13,457 nt of DNA from Bacilli bacterium. GTDB lineage: Bacteria; Bacillota_I; Bacilli_A; ML615J-28; CAG-698. The stretch spans positions 1 to 13,457 of the forward strand of contig JAQUYJ010000017.1 in NCBI GenBank assembly GCA_028691905.1. The letters run 5' to 3'. Of this stretch, positions 1 to 8,015 are shown in pieces; the stretch's first letter is position 1; each line of letters opens with the position of its first letter. The translations under genes were made by a program, and so were the position numbers. The notes beneath the pieces were generated by a model. It was not told the origin of the DNA, searched no databases, and saw nothing but the letters and a program-made list of their open reading frames with translations.

Positions 1-2
1 TT

Positions 3-200
3 GTAAGATCATCTCAATTTTTAGAAGAAGTTGAAATTGATGTTTTTAAGAAAGATATCATAAGCATGACCGATCATCAGGGATTATTCTATCGCCGGGA
101 AAAAGAACCGTTGGCAATATGGATTGGATCGGGGATTGTATTTGGGGGGACAGGAGCCTTTATTATAACGATGATTAAGAAAAAAAAGAAGGGTGGGTAA
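3..200 (+). CDS. 3' end of an unrecognised membrane-anchored protein (partial)
   Basis: Only this frame is open from the left edge to the TAA; the other two forward frames stop within the first 35 bases. The visible 65 residues begin with a mixed, probably beta-rich segment (FLEEVEIDVFKK...). A hydrophobic, glycine-rich stretch of about 20 residues follows (roughly visible residues 38-57, from PLAIWIGSG to FIITMI), and the protein ends in a run of lysines (KKKKKGG). This is the pattern of a single C-terminal transmembrane anchor with a positively charged cytoplasmic tail, so the missing N-terminal part probably lies outside the membrane. I do not recognise the family. The stop codon lies inside a terminator hairpin, so transcription of this upstream unit ends here and the gene is not cotranscribed with dnaE. 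Confidence 0.6.
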   Translation, partial: VRSSQFLEEVEIDVFKKDIISMTDHQGLFYRREKEPLAIWIGSGIVFGGTGAFIITMIKKKKKGG

Positions 201-216
201 CTGCCCTTTTTGATTT
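189..216 (+). terminator. Rho-independent terminator after the upstream partial gene
   Basis: An inverted repeat (AAGGGTGG, then GTAA, then CTGCCCTT) forms an 8-bp stem with two G-U wobbles and a GUAA tetraloop of the stable GNRA class. It is followed by TTTTTGATTT and preceded by an A-rich run. The stop codon TAA of the upstream gene lies in the loop and 3' side of the hairpin. Confidence 0.75.
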
Positions 217-223
217 CTGGTAG

Positions 224-252
224 TTTTCATTCTGGTTAAAGTATGATATAAT
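224..252 (+). promoter_or_regulatory. Promoter of dnaE (extended -10)
   Basis: A -35-like TTTTCA (224-229; 4 of 6 consensus bases), a 17-bp spacer and a perfect TATAAT (247-252) are preceded by the extended -10 TG at 244-245. A second overlapping TATAAT is at 254-259. The same TTTTCA-N17-TATAAT arrangement occurs upstream of cysS. Only about 10-15 nt separate the expected transcript start from the dnaE ribosome binding site (GAGGT at 260-264), so there is no room for a leader element. Confidence 0.7.
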
Positions 253-271
253 ATATAATGAGGTACGGTTC

Positions 272-3200
272 ATGTTTATTAATTTATTTACACAGACAGA
301 ATATTCAATGCTTCATTCCACCATCCACATGGATCAGTTAATCGACTCTGCAAAGCAATATCAATACGCAGCACTGGCAATTACGGATGATAATATGCAT
401 GGAGCATTAAAATTTTATCAGGCCTGTAAGAAAGCGCACATTCAGCCCATTATCGGCCTGCATGTTCGCGTTTCAACCGATGCTCTCGGTCAGGACCATG
501 TATTATTATATGCGCAGAATGAAAATGGATATCGAAATTTACTTCAAATTGCAACCAGACAAACAACTGAAAATCAGGTAACCATTGCCTTTTTAAAAGA
601 AAAGGCAAATGATATCATTGCCATCCTTCCCGGGACGGACAGTCAGGTAATCCGGGATTATCTTGCCGGAGAAACGGGGGAAGCCAAAAAGAGACTGAAG
701 AGCTACCAAGACTCTTTTTCAAAATTGTATCTTGGAATCTCTTTTCAGACAAAGCAGGAAAAAAAATTCTGTTCCGATTTGATTCGGTTTGGTGAGGAAA
801 ATACAATACCAAGTGTTGCCATTCATCAGACAAATTACCTTCAAGAAGAGGATTATCTTGCCTATCAGACTTTACGATGCATTGATTTGGGAATACACGA
901 ATACACCCCTCAGGAAAAAGAAACAAACAGTGCTTTTCTTTCTGTTGCAGAAGCAAAAATGCTGTTTTATAATTTTCCTGATTTAATCAAAAGAACAGTT
1001 GAAATAAGTCAAATCTGTCAATTGGAATTACGCTTTGGTCAATATCATTATCCACAGTACGGAATTGAAAACAGTGCAGCTTATCTGACAGAGTTATGTA
1101 AGGTCGGATTAAACAAAAGACTATCGCAAAAAAAAGCAGATGTCAATGCATATAAAACCCGTTTATTATATGAATTATCCATTATTATAAAAATGGGATT
1201 TGCTGATTATTTTTTAATCGTCTACGATTATGTGAAATACGCAAAACAAAACAATATATTAGTTGGCCCGGGAAGAGGTTCAGCACCGGGATCATTGGTC
1301 AGTTATTGTCTGGGCATAACCGATATTGATCCACTGGCTTATGACCTCCTTTTTGAACGGTTTTTAAATCCGGAAAGAATTACGATGCCCGACATTGATG
1401 TTGATTTTCCTGATGACCGCCGTGAAGAAATTATTCAATATATGGGCAGTCGGTTTGGGAAAAACAGGGTAGCATACATTACCACTTTTGGAACGTTTGG
1501 TGCCCGATTGGCATTACGGGATGTAGCCAGAGTTCTGCAAATTGCAGAACAGCGTTTGGAAGTGGTATTAAAAGAAATTCCATCCCAGTTGACCATCCGT
1601 CTGGAAGAATATATAAAAGTAAAACCAGTACTAAAACAAATGATGGATTCCGACGAAGAAATCAATTCGCTAATCGGACTGGCTTCCCGGTTGGAGGGAC
1701 TGCCCCGTCATACTTCCACCCATGCTGCCGGTGTAATAATGGCTGATCAGGATTTAATTGCTTACACCGCCCTCCAAAAAGGTTTGAATGATATGTGGCA
1801 AACCCAATATGAAGCAAGCGATCTGGAAGCACTTGGTTTAATAAAAATGGATGTATTGGGTCTTCGTAATCTGACAATCATTCAAAAAGTTCTTGATTTG
1901 ATTGAAGAAAACGGTCAAAAACGTCCCTCTTTACTGCAAATCCCTCTGGATGACCCTAAAGTTTATCAAATGATAGCCAGCGGAGATACAAACGGTATTT
2001 TCCAATTGGAATCAAAAGGGATGCGAAACCTATTAAAAGAACTGAAATGTTCAAACTTTATGGATATCGTTCATGCCAATGCTTTATTCAGACCGGGACC
2101 GATGGAAATGATTCCTGTTTTTGTAAAGCGGAAATTTGGTGAAAAAGTAACCTATATTCATCCTGATTTACGACCGATATTGGAACCGACATACGGAACA
2201 ATAGTCTTTCAGGAACAAATTCTGTTAATAGCTCAGCAATTTGCAGGATACAGTCTGGGAATGGCTGATATATTAAGACGTGCAGTATCCAAGAAAAACA
2301 GTCAGGTTCTGGAAGCGGAAAGAAAGCGCTTCGTAGAACAGGCAATAAAGAACAACCACTCTCCGGCAATCAGCAATGAAATATACGATTACATCGTTAA
2401 ATTTGCCAATTATGGTTTTAATAAAAACCATTCCGTTGCCTATTCCCTGATTGCCTATCAAATGGCTTATTTAAAAACGCATTACTATCCCTATTTTATG
2501 GCTGTTTTGATGACAAACACATTGGGTTCCTCCTCTCTTATGCAAAGCTATATTCAAGACTGCAGGAAACACCAAATCATCGTATTAAATCCATCCATTA
2601 ATAAGAGTACCGACAGTTTTCTGATTGAGAAAAATGCCATTATTTATCCCCTTCAGGGCATCGCAAATATCGGTCAGACCATTGTCAGACAGATTATTGA
2701 AGAAAGAGAAAATGGACTGTTCAGCGATTATGAAGATTTTGTTTTTCGCTGTGCTAATTTTACGAATAAGCGGATAGTGGCCAGTTTGGTCCATGCCGGA
2801 GCAATGGATGAATTTGATATGACCCATAAAGAAATGGTTGAATCATACGATTTAACGAAAGAGCAACAGTCTTTTGCAATCACGTTGAAAAACAAGCTCA
2901 TCAAGATTGAGCGCAGTGAAGATGAATATGAATTTCATGAAATGAGCATTATGGAAAAAGAAGCATTGGGTTTCAATCTGAAATATAATTTACTGCTGCA
3001 GTATGAAGAAATAAAACAAAAAGAACATGTAACCGAATTAATCGATTTAAAAGCAAATACAGAAGTACGGATTCTATTTATTTTACGAAGACTGCAGGTT
3101 ATAACAACAAAAAAGAACCAGGAAATGGCATTTTTGGAGTGCTATGACGGAAATACATCGGTTGACGGGGTTTTATTTCCTGCCCGATTTCAGCAGTGGA

Positions 3201-3301
3201 AAAAAGATCTTCATCAAGGAAATGCTTATCTTGGTCAGGGTCATGTAGAATTGCGAAAAGATAAATTACAGATTATTCTTGAAAATGTTTACAGTTTATA
3301 G
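272..3301 (+). CDS. dnaE: DNA polymerase III alpha subunit, Bacillus DnaE type
   Basis: Family C replicative DNA polymerase that extends primers at the fork; in low-GC Gram-positives DnaE works beside PolC. The protein is 1009 residues. Domains in order: PHP (about 1-200), polymerase core (about 230-700), helix-hairpin-helix region (about 700-830, including YGFNKNHSVAYS) and C-terminal OB fold (about 930-1009). The core carries GPGRGSAPGS (from G332) and PDIDVDF (373-379), which supplies two catalytic aspartates; the third is D527 in KMDVLGLRN. GIFQLESKGM and ALFRPGPM are also intact, so polymerase activity is expected. In the PHP domain the metal-binding histidines are gone: the usual HLHxHTEYS reads NLFTQTEYS, and TDHG reads TDDN. 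This resembles B. subtilis DnaE and implies no PHP exonuclease. It is about 100 residues shorter than B. subtilis DnaE (about 1115). The start is set by GAGGT 7 nt upstream. Confidence 0.97.
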   Translation: MFINLFTQTEYSMLHSTIHMDQLIDSAKQYQYAALAITDDNMHGALKFYQACKKAHIQPIIGLHVRVSTDALGQDHVLLYAQNENGYRNLLQIATRQTTENQVTIAFLKEKANDIIAILPGTDSQVIRDYLAGETGEAKKRLKSYQDSFSKLYLGISFQTKQEKKFCSDLIRFGEENTIPSVAIHQTNYLQEEDYLAYQTLRCIDLGIHEYTPQEKETNSAFLSVAEAKMLFYNFPDLIKRTVEISQICQLELRFGQYHYPQYGIENSAAYLTELCKVGLNKRLSQKKADVNAYKTRLLYELSIIIKMGFADYFLIVYDYVKYAKQNNILVGPGRGSAPGSLVSYCLGITDIDPLAYDLLFERFLNPERITMPDIDVDFPDDRREEIIQYMGSRFGKNRVAYITTFGTFGARLALRDVARVLQIAEQRLEVVLKEIPSQLTIRLEEYIKVKPVLKQMMDSDEEINSLIGLASRLEGLPRHTSTHAAGVIMADQDLIAYTALQKGLNDMWQTQYEASDLEALGLIKMDVLGLRNLTIIQKVLDLIEENGQKRPSLLQIPLDDPKVYQMIASGDTNGIFQLESKGMRNLLKELKCSNFMDIVHANALFRPGPMEMIPVFVKRKFGEKVTYIHPDLRPILEPTYGTIVFQEQILLIAQQFAGYSLGMADILRRAVSKKNSQVLEAERKRFVEQAIKNNHSPAISNEIYDYIVKFANYGFNKNHSVAYSLIAYQMAYLKTHYYPYFMAVLMTNTLGSSSLMQSYIQDCRKHQIIVLNPSINKSTDSFLIEKNAIIYPLQGIANIGQTIVRQIIEERENGLFSDYEDFVFRCANFTNKRIVASLVHAGAMDEFDMTHKEMVESYDLTKEQQSFAITLKNKLIKIERSEDEYEFHEMSIMEKEALGFNLKYNLLLQYEEIKQKEHVTELIDLKANTEVRILFILRRLQVITTKKNQEMAFLECYDGNTSVDGVLFPARFQQWKKDLHQGNAYLGQGHVELRKDKLQIILENVYSL

Positions 3302-3323
3302 AATGAAATAAATATGGTATAAT
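3295..3323 (+). promoter_or_regulatory. Promoter of the pfkA operon (extended -10)
   Basis: TATAAT at 3318-3323 is preceded by TG at 3315-3316 (TGG-TATAAT, extended -10). With a 17-bp spacer the -35 position is TTTATA (3295-3300; 4 of 6 consensus), which overlaps the last codons of dnaE. No terminator is visible after dnaE, so pfkA may also receive read-through transcripts. Confidence 0.55.
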
Positions 3324-3344
3324 AGGTGAAATGGGGTGAGGAAC

Positions 3345-4301
3345 ATGATTAAAAAAATCGGTGTTTTAACTTCCGGAGGAGATGCTCCGGGAATGAATGC
3401 AGCAATTCGCGCTGTAGTTCGAACTGCAATTACCAATGATTTGGAAGTTTATGGTATATACGATGGTTATAAAGGACTTTATGAAGGAAAAATTGAGCGA
3501 TTATTTCGTAAATCCGTTTCCGAAAAAATCCATCACGGCGGGACATTTTTAGGAACAGCCCGTTTAAATGAATTTGTTCATCGGGAAATCAGAGAAGTGG
3601 CTATTGAAAATTTACATGAATACGGAATTGATGCTCTTGTTACAATCGGCGGTGATGGTACATACCGCGGTGCTCTTGCCCTTGAAAAAATGGGAGTCAA
3701 ATGTGTCGGTATTCCAGGAACAATTGATAATGATATTGGAGGAACCGATTACACCATCGGATTTGATACCGCTTTGAATACCGTTGTCGATGCTGTTGAT
3801 AAACTTCGTGACACATCGAGCAGTCATCGTCGCTGTTCGATTATTGAAGTAATGGGCCGTAATTGCGGAGCTATAGCCATATGGACAGGAATCAGTGTCG
3901 GGGCGGAGTATGTTGCCTGTAAAGAACTGGGATACGATGAGCAGGATATCATTGAAACCATTCGCAATGCTTCCAAATCAAAACGGCATGCCATTGTTAT
4001 CATTACCGAGCATTTAACCGATGTGAATCATTTAGCAAAAGTAATTACAGAAAATACCCAATTTGAAGCACGTTCCACTGTATTGGGTCATATTCAACGG
4101 GGTGGATCTCCTACCCCTCGGGATCGGGTGCTGGCATCGATTATGGGTGTTCGGGCAGTGGAAGAGTTAATGGCTGGAAACAGCGGGACCTGTATCTGCG
4201 AAGTGGAAAACAAATTAGTGGCAATTCCACTGGAAATTGCTTTGGAAACAAAGAAGGACCATGTTACCGAAAAATATCGAGCATTTAAAATGCTGTGGTA
4301 A
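3345..4301 (+). CDS. pfkA: ATP-dependent 6-phosphofructokinase
   Basis: Phosphorylates fructose 6-phosphate to fructose 1,6-bisphosphate, the committed step of glycolysis; cytoplasmic, normally a homotetramer. The 318 residues match the usual bacterial length (about 319). The start at ATG 3345 gives the family N-terminus MIKKIGVLTSGGDAPG and has a purine-rich GGGGTGAGG just upstream. A GTG nine bases earlier lies inside that ribosome binding site and is rejected. IGGDGT (101-106) binds nucleotide and phosphate. PGTIDND (124-130) contains the catalytic base D128, equivalent to D127 of the E. coli and Geobacillus enzymes. MGRNCG and GHIQRGGSPTPRDR are also intact. Glycines at G105 and G125 are the residues typical of ATP-using rather than pyrophosphate-using enzymes. 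In Bacillus, accD-accA lie between dnaE and pfkA and pyk follows; none of these is present here. First gene of a four-gene operon. Confidence 0.97.
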   Translation: MIKKIGVLTSGGDAPGMNAAIRAVVRTAITNDLEVYGIYDGYKGLYEGKIERLFRKSVSEKIHHGGTFLGTARLNEFVHREIREVAIENLHEYGIDALVTIGGDGTYRGALALEKMGVKCVGIPGTIDNDIGGTDYTIGFDTALNTVVDAVDKLRDTSSSHRRCSIIEVMGRNCGAIAIWTGISVGAEYVACKELGYDEQDIIETIRNASKSKRHAIVIITEHLTDVNHLAKVITENTQFEARSTVLGHIQRGGSPTPRDRVLASIMGVRAVEELMAGNSGTCICEVENKLVAIPLEIALETKKDHVTEKYRAFKMLW

Positions 4302-4316
4302 GAAAGGGCAAACAAA

Positions 4317-5882
4317 ATGAAAACATGTTATATTACAACACCGATCTATTATTCCAGTGGAAATGTTCATATTGGCAATTCCTATTCAACGATAGCATGT
4401 GATGTATTTTCGCGTTATCACCGCTTAAATGGGTATGATACTTTTTTTCTGACAGGAATGGATGAGCACGGTCAAAAAATTGAAAATGCAGCGAAAAAAC
4501 AGCAAAAAAGTCCCCAAAGCCTGGTGGATGAAATCGCAAAATCAACAGAAGAACTGTGGAAAAACTTAAATATATCGAATAATGATTTCATCCGTACCAG
4601 TGAAGAACGGCACTATCGCATTGTACAGGCAATCTTCGAACGTTTATTGGCCCAGGGGGATATTTACCTGGGTGAATATGAGGGAGATTACTGCGTCCCC
4701 TGTGAAGCCTTTCTTACAAAAACGCAATTGGTCAATGAAAAATTCTGTCCGGATTGTGGCCGCGAAACAATAAAAGTAAAAGAGGAAAGTTATTTTTTAA
4801 ATTTAAAAAAATATGAAAAACGGTTATTACAGTATATTAAAGAGCATCCCCATTTTATACAGCCCGAAACAAGAAAAAATGAAGTAATCAGCTTTATCGA
4901 ACAGGGATTGGAAGATCTATGTGTCAGCAGAACTTCCTTTCAATGGGGAATCCCTGTTTTATCCAATCCCAAGCATGTCATTTATGTGTGGATTGATGCC
5001 TTAAGTAATTATTTAACCGCTCTTGGCTATCAAAGCGGAAATGATGAACTGTATAGGAAATATTGGTTGGAAGGCACAAAAGTGTTTCATATAGTTGGGA
5101 AGGATATCCTTCGTTTTCATGCGATTTACTGGCCTATTATGCTAATGGCGCTTGAAGTTCCTTTGCGTTTTGAATTAATCGCCCATGGTTGGATTTTAAT
5201 GAAAGAAGGGAAAATGAGCAAGTCGATTGGAAATGTTGTTTATCCAATGGATGTTGTTAACCGTTATGGTCTTGATCCACTGCGTTTCTATTTAATCAAA
5301 GAAATGTCTTTAGGAAATGATGGTGTATTCACCTATGAACGATTTATTGAAAAATACAATGTTGATTTAGCAAATGATCTTGGTAACCTTGTCAGCAGAA
5401 CGATTTCCATGGTTAACAAATATCAGCAAGGGATCGTTTATAAACCGACTGCAACTTATTTTTCCTGGGATCAGGAGGTCGAAGGAAAAATAGCGGATGT
5501 TATTCAAACCTATCAAAACGATTTCAATCGGTTTGCTTTTCAGGATGGGTTGCAGGAAGTATGGAGCCTCGTCGGAAGAGCAAATAAATATATTGACGAA
5601 ACGATTCCATGGGCACTGGCAAAAGACCCCAATCAGCAAAAAGCACTGCAAAGCGTATTGTACCGCTTATTGGAAATGATCCGTGTTGTAACCATTATGA
5701 TTGCTCCGGTCATGCCGGATACCGCCCACATCATTTTGGAAGAATTAGGTCTGGATCAGACTCATCTTTCTTTCCTTGAATTACAGTATGGAGCAGTTGA
5801 TACGATGAAAGTAACAGAAAAACCAATCGTATTGTTTAAACGGTTGGATTTGGAAGAAGAGATTAAAAAATATGGAATTTGA
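4317..5882 (+). CDS. metG: Methionyl-tRNA synthetase, short form
   Basis: Class I aminoacyl-tRNA synthetase that charges tRNA-Met with methionine for initiation and elongation. HIGN (H18-N21) and KMSKS (299-303) are the two ATP-binding signatures. Between them the connective domain carries one zinc knuckle of four cysteines (C126, C129, C144, C147). The anticodon-binding helical domain fills about 350-500. The protein stops at 521 residues, whereas B. subtilis MetRS is about 660. The missing part corresponds to the C-terminal EMAP/Trbp111-like tRNA-binding and dimerisation domain, so a monomeric enzyme is likely. It starts 15 nt after pfkA with AAAGGG 8 nt upstream and overlaps the next gene by 11 nt, so it is translated from the pfkA operon. 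There is no T-box leader in front of it. Confidence 0.96.
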   Translation: MKTCYITTPIYYSSGNVHIGNSYSTIACDVFSRYHRLNGYDTFFLTGMDEHGQKIENAAKKQQKSPQSLVDEIAKSTEELWKNLNISNNDFIRTSEERHYRIVQAIFERLLAQGDIYLGEYEGDYCVPCEAFLTKTQLVNEKFCPDCGRETIKVKEESYFLNLKKYEKRLLQYIKEHPHFIQPETRKNEVISFIEQGLEDLCVSRTSFQWGIPVLSNPKHVIYVWIDALSNYLTALGYQSGNDELYRKYWLEGTKVFHIVGKDILRFHAIYWPIMLMALEVPLRFELIAHGWILMKEGKMSKSIGNVVYPMDVVNRYGLDPLRFYLIKEMSLGNDGVFTYERFIEKYNVDLANDLGNLVSRTISMVNKYQQGIVYKPTATYFSWDQEVEGKIADVIQTYQNDFNRFAFQDGLQEVWSLVGRANKYIDETIPWALAKDPNQQKALQSVLYRLLEMIRVVTIMIAPVMPDTAHIILEELGLDQTHLSFLELQYGAVDTMKVTEKPIVLFKRLDLEEEIKKYGI

Positions 5883-7113
5883 AACTAGTTTTTTATTGCC
5901 GGTTGTTATTTTGCTGGGCATCAGTATGGGAATATCCGTTCTTTTGTCTATTTTCAAATTGAAATTTCTTCCGGCATTTGTCGATGAAATTATTATCGGC
6001 ATAATTCTGGGTGGTGTTTTAACACGTTATTTTGCGAGTGTTGAAGGATTCAATGAAGTAATCGATGTTTTATACATCATCGGATTTTCAATTATCATGT
6101 TTTTAAGCGGTTATGATGCTAACCTGAGCATTATTCGGGATAAACAGAAAACTACGCAAAGCCATATCAATGTTGGTCGAATTTCCATTATTTTACTTGG
6201 TGCTGTCTATTTGGTGTCATTGGGCGGAGCATTTCTTTTTGCCTCCCATTTTGAACACTTTTGGCTCGGTATTATTTTATTGACCATTACTTTTGCTTCC
6301 ACCTTTGCGGGGATTGTTGCCCCGTTAATTAATGTTGAGCGCTTAAACAATACATGCTGGGGAAACATCATGGTTATGTTTTCGTTAATCAGCGAACTAC
6401 TCTCAATCTTATTGCTGACTGTTTTTATGATTGCCATTAATATCAGTATCAACTATGTCTGGACGTACGCTATTATGATTGGTTTATTCATTTTGTTGTA
6501 TTTTGGTTTACGAATTCAACGGGGAAGAAAATTTGAAGAAGGAATGACCTTTCTAAAAGTGCAGATGATTGTTTTTGCGTTGGTTGTTTCTGTTTTGCTT
6601 TCGGAAATCGGTGGGGGAGAATACGTGTTAGGTGCGTTTCTTCTCGGTTTATTTATGAAATTTGTTCGGATTGAACATAAATATATGGATCACATCGAAA
6701 GTCTTGGCTATGGAGTTTTTATTCCTATGTTTTTCATTATTGTTGGAATGCAGGTGAATATTGTCAATTTTATGGAAAATCCCGAGTTGATTCTTTGGGC
6801 TCTGGGATTGTTTGCAACATTTGTAATCGTAAAAATACCTTTGATGTACCTGACCAAATGGTATAGTTTCCGAACCGGATTAATGAGCATGTTAATGGCA
6901 TCCTGTACATTGGTTGTAACGATTGCCGTGAGTCACATCGGTACAAAAGCAGAAATATTCAGTCACGAATTTGGTGAAGCATTGGTTCTGGCGGGAATTC
7001 TCACAACAATTGTTGCACCAAGTATTTATGAAATCCGATATGCCAAGCTTTACAAGAGTCTGAAGAAAAAAGAAATGGGGCTCACATATGGCAAAAATGA
7101 AGAACCTGCTTAA
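5872..7113 (+). CDS. CPA2-family cation:proton antiporter (Na_H_Exchanger domain)
   Basis: Integral membrane protein of 413 residues, hydrophobic throughout with about 11-13 membrane helices. It probably exchanges Na+ or K+ for protons. LPAFVDEIIIGIILGG (33-48), MFLSGYDANL (76-85), LLTITFASTFAGIVAP (136-151) and YVLGAFLLGLFMK (251-263) match the usual LPxVVGEIxAGxxLGP, GLELDL, TSxA and LGAFLAGL regions of Pfam Na_H_Exchanger. A lysine (K321) sits where NapA/KefC-type proteins keep a membrane lysine. The conserved Asp-Asp, Asn-Asp or Gln-Asp pair of the ion-binding helix appears to read Ser174-Glu175 (ISELLSILLL). No C-terminal RCK/TrkA-N domain is present. The ATG overlaps the metG stop by 11 nt, with GAAGAAGAG upstream. 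The substrate ion cannot be told from sequence. Confidence 0.85.
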   Translation: MEFETSFLLPVVILLGISMGISVLLSIFKLKFLPAFVDEIIIGIILGGVLTRYFASVEGFNEVIDVLYIIGFSIIMFLSGYDANLSIIRDKQKTTQSHINVGRISIILLGAVYLVSLGGAFLFASHFEHFWLGIILLTITFASTFAGIVAPLINVERLNNTCWGNIMVMFSLISELLSILLLTVFMIAINISINYVWTYAIMIGLFILLYFGLRIQRGRKFEEGMTFLKVQMIVFALVVSVLLSEIGGGEYVLGAFLLGLFMKFVRIEHKYMDHIESLGYGVFIPMFFIIVGMQVNIVNFMENPELILWALGLFATFVIVKIPLMYLTKWYSFRTGLMSMLMASCTLVVTIAVSHIGTKAEIFSHEFGEALVLAGILTTIVAPSIYEIRYAKLYKSLKKKEMGLTYGKNEEPA

Positions 7114-7978
7114 AAAACGAAATGTGAAAGCATTTCTCAGTATGATGCTGGGAACGTCCATTTATTGTTTTGCCATCGTCTGGATTCTCGATTTGGGAGA
7201 ATTTTATGCCGGCGGTATTACGGGTATTTCCCAGTTACTGACTGTCATTTTCGGGAAATATGGGATACCCATATCAAAATCAATCTTTATTGCTTTATTT
7301 AATTTACCTTTATTGATAATTGGTTGGCAGGGAGTAAGCAGAAGGTTTGCTGTTTTCAGTATTTGTTCGGTTCTTATTCAGGTTGGTTTAATCTTTTTAC
7401 TGGAACAGATAGGGTTCAGTCCCTTCCAGGGCTTGGCTGATCAAAAACTGCTGCTGGCTATCATGGGTGGTTTGTTAACCGGTGTAGGTTGCGGTATTTG
7501 TTTACGGGGAGGAGCTTCCAGTGGGGGAATGGATATATTGTCCCAGTATATTTCCCTGCGTAAAAATATTTCTTTCGCTAAAATATCGCTCAGCGTTGAT
7601 TTTCTGATTATCTGTGCCGGTGGCTTGGTCGCCAACAACATTAATGTTGCTGTCTTCACGATTGTTCGTTTGCTTATTCATATTATTGCGTTGGATAAAA
7701 TTCATACCATCTACAAATATGTTCAGATTACGATTGTGACGACAAAGAAAGAAGAAATCAGACAGGCGCTGATTGCCGGCTTTAATCACGGGATTACCAT
7801 TTATGAGGTGATAGGTGGGTATACCAATCAGGAGAAGTGGGTATTGCAGTCCGTCGTTTCCAGTTATGAGATTGAGGAATACAGCAATATTGCGAAAAAA
7901 ATTGATCCCCAGGTTTTCATATCCTATTCATCTGTAAACGGGATTGTCGGTTTTTTCAATCGAAATGTTATAACATAG
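7088..7978 (+). CDS. YitT family membrane protein (DUF161 + DUF2179)
   Basis: A 296-residue protein with a hydrophobic N-terminal part of about 5-6 membrane helices (about 15-205) and a soluble C-terminal domain (about 210-292). AGGITGISQLL (41-51) and RGGASSGGMDILSQYIS (140-156) are the two glycine-rich YitT signatures. The C-terminal part, with GITIYEVIGGYTNQEK (235-250) and a following beta-alpha-beta region, matches the DUF2179 domain that recurs in this family. The biochemical function is not established; transport or membrane sensing is often suggested. The start overlaps the antiporter by 26 nt, and GGGG at 7077-7080 gives a 7-nt spacing to ATG 7088. This is the last gene of the pfkA operon. 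No clear terminator follows, though a perfect 12-bp palindrome spans its stop codon. Confidence 0.9.
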   Translation: MAKMKNLLKKRNVKAFLSMMLGTSIYCFAIVWILDLGEFYAGGITGISQLLTVIFGKYGIPISKSIFIALFNLPLLIIGWQGVSRRFAVFSICSVLIQVGLIFLLEQIGFSPFQGLADQKLLLAIMGGLLTGVGCGICLRGGASSGGMDILSQYISLRKNISFAKISLSVDFLIICAGGLVANNINVAVFTIVRLLIHIIALDKIHTIYKYVQITIVTTKKEEIRQALIAGFNHGITIYEVIGGYTNQEKWVLQSVVSSYEIEEYSNIAKKIDPQVFISYSSVNGIVGFFNRNVIT

Positions 7979-7981
7979 TAC

Positions 7982-8010
7982 TTGACTTTACCGCAGAAAT
8001 AGAGTATTAT
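7982..8010 (+). promoter_or_regulatory. Promoter of rplM-rpsI
   Basis: TTGACT (7982-7987; 5 of 6 consensus) and TATTAT (8005-8010; 5 of 6) are separated by exactly 17 bp. This is the best -35 in the window, as expected for ribosomal protein genes. The -35 starts 3 nt after the stop codon of the upstream gene. Transcription should begin near 8016-8018, giving an untranslated leader of about 85 nt. Confidence 0.8.
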
Positions 8011-8015
8011 ATTTG

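Noticed and set aside
260..267. The 8-mer GAGGTACG shared with 8015-8022
   Set aside because: In one place it is the dnaE ribosome binding site and in the other it lies at the rplM transcript start; the flanks differ and the match is likely chance.
615..956. Minus-strand open frames inside dnaE and other genes
   Set aside because: They lie opposite well-supported genes, have no ribosome binding sites or promoters of their own, and give low-similarity, non-family-like proteins.
3336..3344. In-frame GTG giving a three-residue longer PfkA
   Set aside because: It lies inside the ribosome binding site; the ATG at 3345 gives the family N-terminus and the usual length.
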